From positions 4,592 to 68,591 of the forward strand of contig USCB01000005.1 of assembly GCA_900553125.1 (NCBI GenBank): 64,000 bases of DNA, read 5' to 3'. The position numbers and the translations under genes are program-made. The notes beneath the pieces were generated by a model, which saw only the letters and a program-made list of their open reading frames with translations, made no database searches and was not told the DNA's origin. This DNA comes from an uncultured Clostridium sp. (GTDB lineage: Bacteria; Bacillota; Clostridia; TANB77; CAG-508). Of this stretch, positions 61,902-64,000 are shown piece after piece; the first letter of the stretch is position 1, and every line of letters begins with the position of its first letter.

Positions 61902-62526
61902 TTTCTTCACCTATTATTAAATATTCTTTTTTGTATCTTTTTTTTCTTATAGGTTTTTGGTTTTTATATCCAAATGCTACCCCACACATTAACTCTTTAT
62001 CTTTTAAACCTAAATATTCATTTATAATATTATCTATAAATAAAACATCACATAGCCAAGTTGTATCTATTCCTAATTCTGTTGCTTTTAGTATCATATG
62101 TTCTACCGCTGCTCCTACAGATAAAGTATCTGCTTTAATTCTATCAAAATAATAATCATGTATTATTACCATATTTTCTATATCTTCACCATTTAACAGT
62201 TTTTGAGGATTTTCAATTTTATCTACATTGTTTGAATCCCATTTATCACTATAAATCAAAACACAATTTCCTACTTGTCTTATTAAATTAGCACTTCTTT
62301 TTATTGTGGTTACCAGTCCTGTATTATTTATCCATTTTTCCATTTTATCTGCAATATATTCTTTTTGCTCATCTGTTAATATATAAAATCTCCATGGTTG
62401 CCTATTTTTCGCAGATGGTGCAATTATTGCGCTTTCTATAATTTTATTAATATCTTCATTACTTACTTTTTTATTTGTATAATTTAATGTTGTTAATCTC
62501 TTTTCAATAACTTCTGAAAATTCCAT
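61876..62526 (-). CDS. Nitroreductase-family flavoprotein
   Basis: 216 residues. KRLTTLNYTNKKVSNEDINKIIESAIIAPSAKNRQPWRFYILTD, then AAVEHMILKATELGIDTTWL and GVAFGY show the FMN-binding nitroreductase fold. It uses NAD(P)H to reduce an unknown substrate. It starts the operon with two radical SAM genes (26-bp overlap), and may reduce or recycle for them. It is divergent from the AraC-type gene. Confidence 0.88.
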   Translation of the reverse strand: MEFSEVIEKRLTTLNYTNKKVSNEDINKIIESAIIAPSAKNRQPWRFYILTDEQKEYIADKMEKWINNTGLVTTIKRSANLIRQVGNCVLIYSDKWDSNNVDKIENPQKLLNGEDIENMVIIHDYYFDRIKADTLSVGAAVEHMILKATELGIDTTWLCDVLFIDNIINEYLGLKDKELMCGVAFGYKNQKPIRKKRYKKEYLIIGEENEKRKLER

Positions 62527-62650
62527 TTAAAATACGCCTCCATATTTATTGATTATACACTTTTATAAACAAATTTTCTTAACTTTTTTAGTATCATTAA
62601 AGTTAGTTTTGTGCTATAATAAATACAGATTTTTTAGGGAGCAGTTGAAT

Positions 62651-63769
62651 ATGAATAATTTTGATAGACTAAATGAAATAATTAAATATATAGAAATTAA
62701 TTTAACAGATGAAATATCAATGGAAAAAATTTGTCAGATTTTATGTGTTAATGAATATACTTTATATAGAATTTTTAAATTTATAACAGGAATTTCTATT
62801 ACTGAATATATTAGAAATAGAAGATTAAGCATGGCCGGACTTGAACTTATAAATTCTAAAGTTAAGATAATAGATTTAAGTATAAAATATGGCTATGATT
62901 CTCCAATTTCATTCTCAAGAGCATTCAAAAAGTTTCATGGAATAAAACCTAGTGAGGTGAAACAAAATTCTAAATACTTAAAAAATTTTCCACCATTTAC
63001 TTTTAAAAATGATATTTCTGATAACAAAGAACTTGATTTTAAAATACAACAAAAAAAGGCTTTAAACTTTTATTCTATTTCAAAAAAATGTAATTTACAA
63101 GATATAAAGGTTGTTGCACCTAGTTTTTGGAAGGATATAGAATCTAGTTTTTATTTATGCAACCTTATAAACAACTTTTTTTTATTTCTAATAATTATAA
63201 ATATTGTATCTTTTATAATTGTTATTGCAAATGTTGTTATACTGGAAGCTGTTGAAACTTCTCCGGCACTAAGAAGTAAGCATTCTGCTGAACATATGAT
63301 GGTAAATTTCCTTCAAATTAATAAAAGACTACCAAAGAACATCGAGGAAGTAAAAAAATCTTCAAGATTTTCTCCAGAATGCGGTAGTCGTGAACTAATT
63401 AAAGGAATCGCAGAAGATTTTGTACGTAGTATAATTGCAACTATTTTTACAGCAATTGCTTACTGAATTATATCACATTTTTCATCTAATTCCGTAATAA
63501 TTTTTATTTGGCTTCTATCTACCTATTATAGTTTAAGGTTCATAGTTGGAAAATTAATTACCAAATATGGTATATTAAATTTTGCAATTAAACCTTTAAA
63601 CAAAGTATTAACGAATATCATACAATGCGTTAATACAACTGCCAATGTCAAGGATAAAGATATAGCTATGGCATATTATGTTTCAAAAGCTTGGCTACAA
63701 ATCGTTTATCCAGAGTTTTATAATGGGAATGATGATTCCTGGAACAAATATTTAAAGTTAATAAAATAA
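62651..63769 (+). pseudogene. AraC-type regulator fused to a DUF1385-like domain, in-frame TGA
   Basis: ATG 62651 follows AGGGAG. Residues 1-105 are an AraC two-helix-turn-helix DNA-binding domain (MEKICQILCVNEYTLYRIFKF; DLSIKYGYDSPISFSRAFKKFHGIKPSEV). A short GyrI-like start ends at FWKDIESS, then the sequence switches to a membrane segment and DUF1385/YqhQ-like text (HSAEHMMVNF; VKKSSRFSPECGSRE). At 63464-63466 a TGA interrupts the frame, which then stays open to 63769 with DUF1385-like IIFIWLLSTYYSLRFIVGKL. This looks like a deletion-fusion plus a nonsense mutation. Confidence 0.65.
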
Positions 63770-63903
63770 TTAGTGTTAGAGGGAGAAATTCCTAACAATT
63801 CTATAAAGTACAGTTTTTGTGAAAACATTAACTGTACTTTATTTAACGTTCTTTTAAATTTTATTTTACTATCTTTTTGTGGATATAAAATTAGACAAAA
63901 AAA

Positions 63904-63938
63904 TAATACCAAGGCTATTTTCGAGAACCCTTGGTATT
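63904..63938. terminator. Bidirectional terminator before tRNA-Leu
   Basis: AATACCAAGG-loop-CCTTGGTATT inverted repeat downstream of the minus-strand tRNA gene. Confidence 0.8.
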
Positions 63939-63946
63939 ACTGCACT

Positions 63947-64000
63947 TGGTGCGGATGAAGGGACTTGAACCCCCACGTCGTTGACACTGGTTCCTAAGAC
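63947..64000 (-). tRNA. tRNA-Leu(UAG), 3' part, continues beyond window
   Basis: Minus-strand GTCTTAGGAACC is an anticodon loop CTTAGGA (anticodon TAG), followed by a long variable arm (GTGTCAACGAC), the T-arm GTGGGGGTTCAAGTCCC and the CATCCGCACCA end. The arrangement closely follows Firmicute tRNA-Leu(UAG). The 5' part lies to the right of the window. Confidence 0.88.

Noticed and set aside
63464..63466. TGA as tryptophan or selenocysteine
   Set aside because: Only one such site; TGG is used normally and other genes end properly at TGA. No SECIS-like hairpin was evident.

Overview
The window is very AT-rich, densely coded DNA from an endospore-forming member of the Clostridia (Bacillota). 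The sporulation genes spoIIP, ytxC, a spoVB-type flippase gene and ylbJ, Gram-positive Shine-Dalgarno sites (AGGAGG) and frequent TTG/GTG starts support this. It has two parts that meet at about 38.86 kb.

Part 1 (1 to ~38.86 kb) is most of an integrative conjugative element (ICE), nearly all on the minus strand; its left end, and presumably its integrase, lie outside the window. From right to left it holds: the 3' half of an initiator tRNA gene (likely attachment site); replication and regulatory genes; a VanZ-like protein and a D,D-carboxypeptidase; small ORFs; an ArdA-DUF3846 fusion; a RadC-like protein; ParB; MobC, relaxase and a possible oriT; the coupling protein VirD4 and the mating channel (VirB2-like pilin, VirB6, small membrane protein, PrgI, VirB4 N-part, VirB4, M23 cell-wall hydrolase); an m6A methylase; an AlbA_2/Schlafen protein with a membrane partner; a Hanks kinase with a membrane partner; a surface module (CpaE-like ATPase, sortase, thioester/SpaA adhesin); regulators with an Xis-like protein; and a LlaJI/BsuMI-like restriction-modification locus with two C5 methylases and an McrB-type GTPase. 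At least five ICE promoters share the box GGTTTGG placed 19-20 nt before TATAAT, and several intrinsic terminators sit directly in front of ribosome binding sites within the operon.

Part 2 (~38.88 to 64 kb) is host chromosome: AI-2E-type permease, spoIIP, an MBL hydrolase, relA/spoT, recJ, ytxC, a pilin-like protein with its XRE regulator, a spoVB-type flippase, rlmN, a bactofilin-like membrane protein, a class A PBP, ylbJ, an RlmD-type methylase, two radical SAM enzymes with a nitroreductase, an AraC-DUF1385 fusion and a tRNA-Leu at the edge.

The most striking observation is in part 2. Six otherwise normal genes (AI-2E permease, spoIIP, recJ, spoVB-like, ylbJ, a radical SAM gene) are each interrupted by one to three +1 frameshifts, nine in all. 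Every one is an in-frame CGG that must be skipped by one base so that the following GGN is read as glycine. Reading both strands by eye, I found no other in-frame CGG in any gene of the window, so CGG is never seen here as an arginine codon. This suggests that in this lineage CGG is an unassigned codon or a +1 frameshift signal, or that CGGN acts as a four-base glycine codon. After removing one C per site, all six genes give whole-codon lengths and conserved family motifs. Genuine pseudogenes in the window look different, with deletions and ordinary stops.
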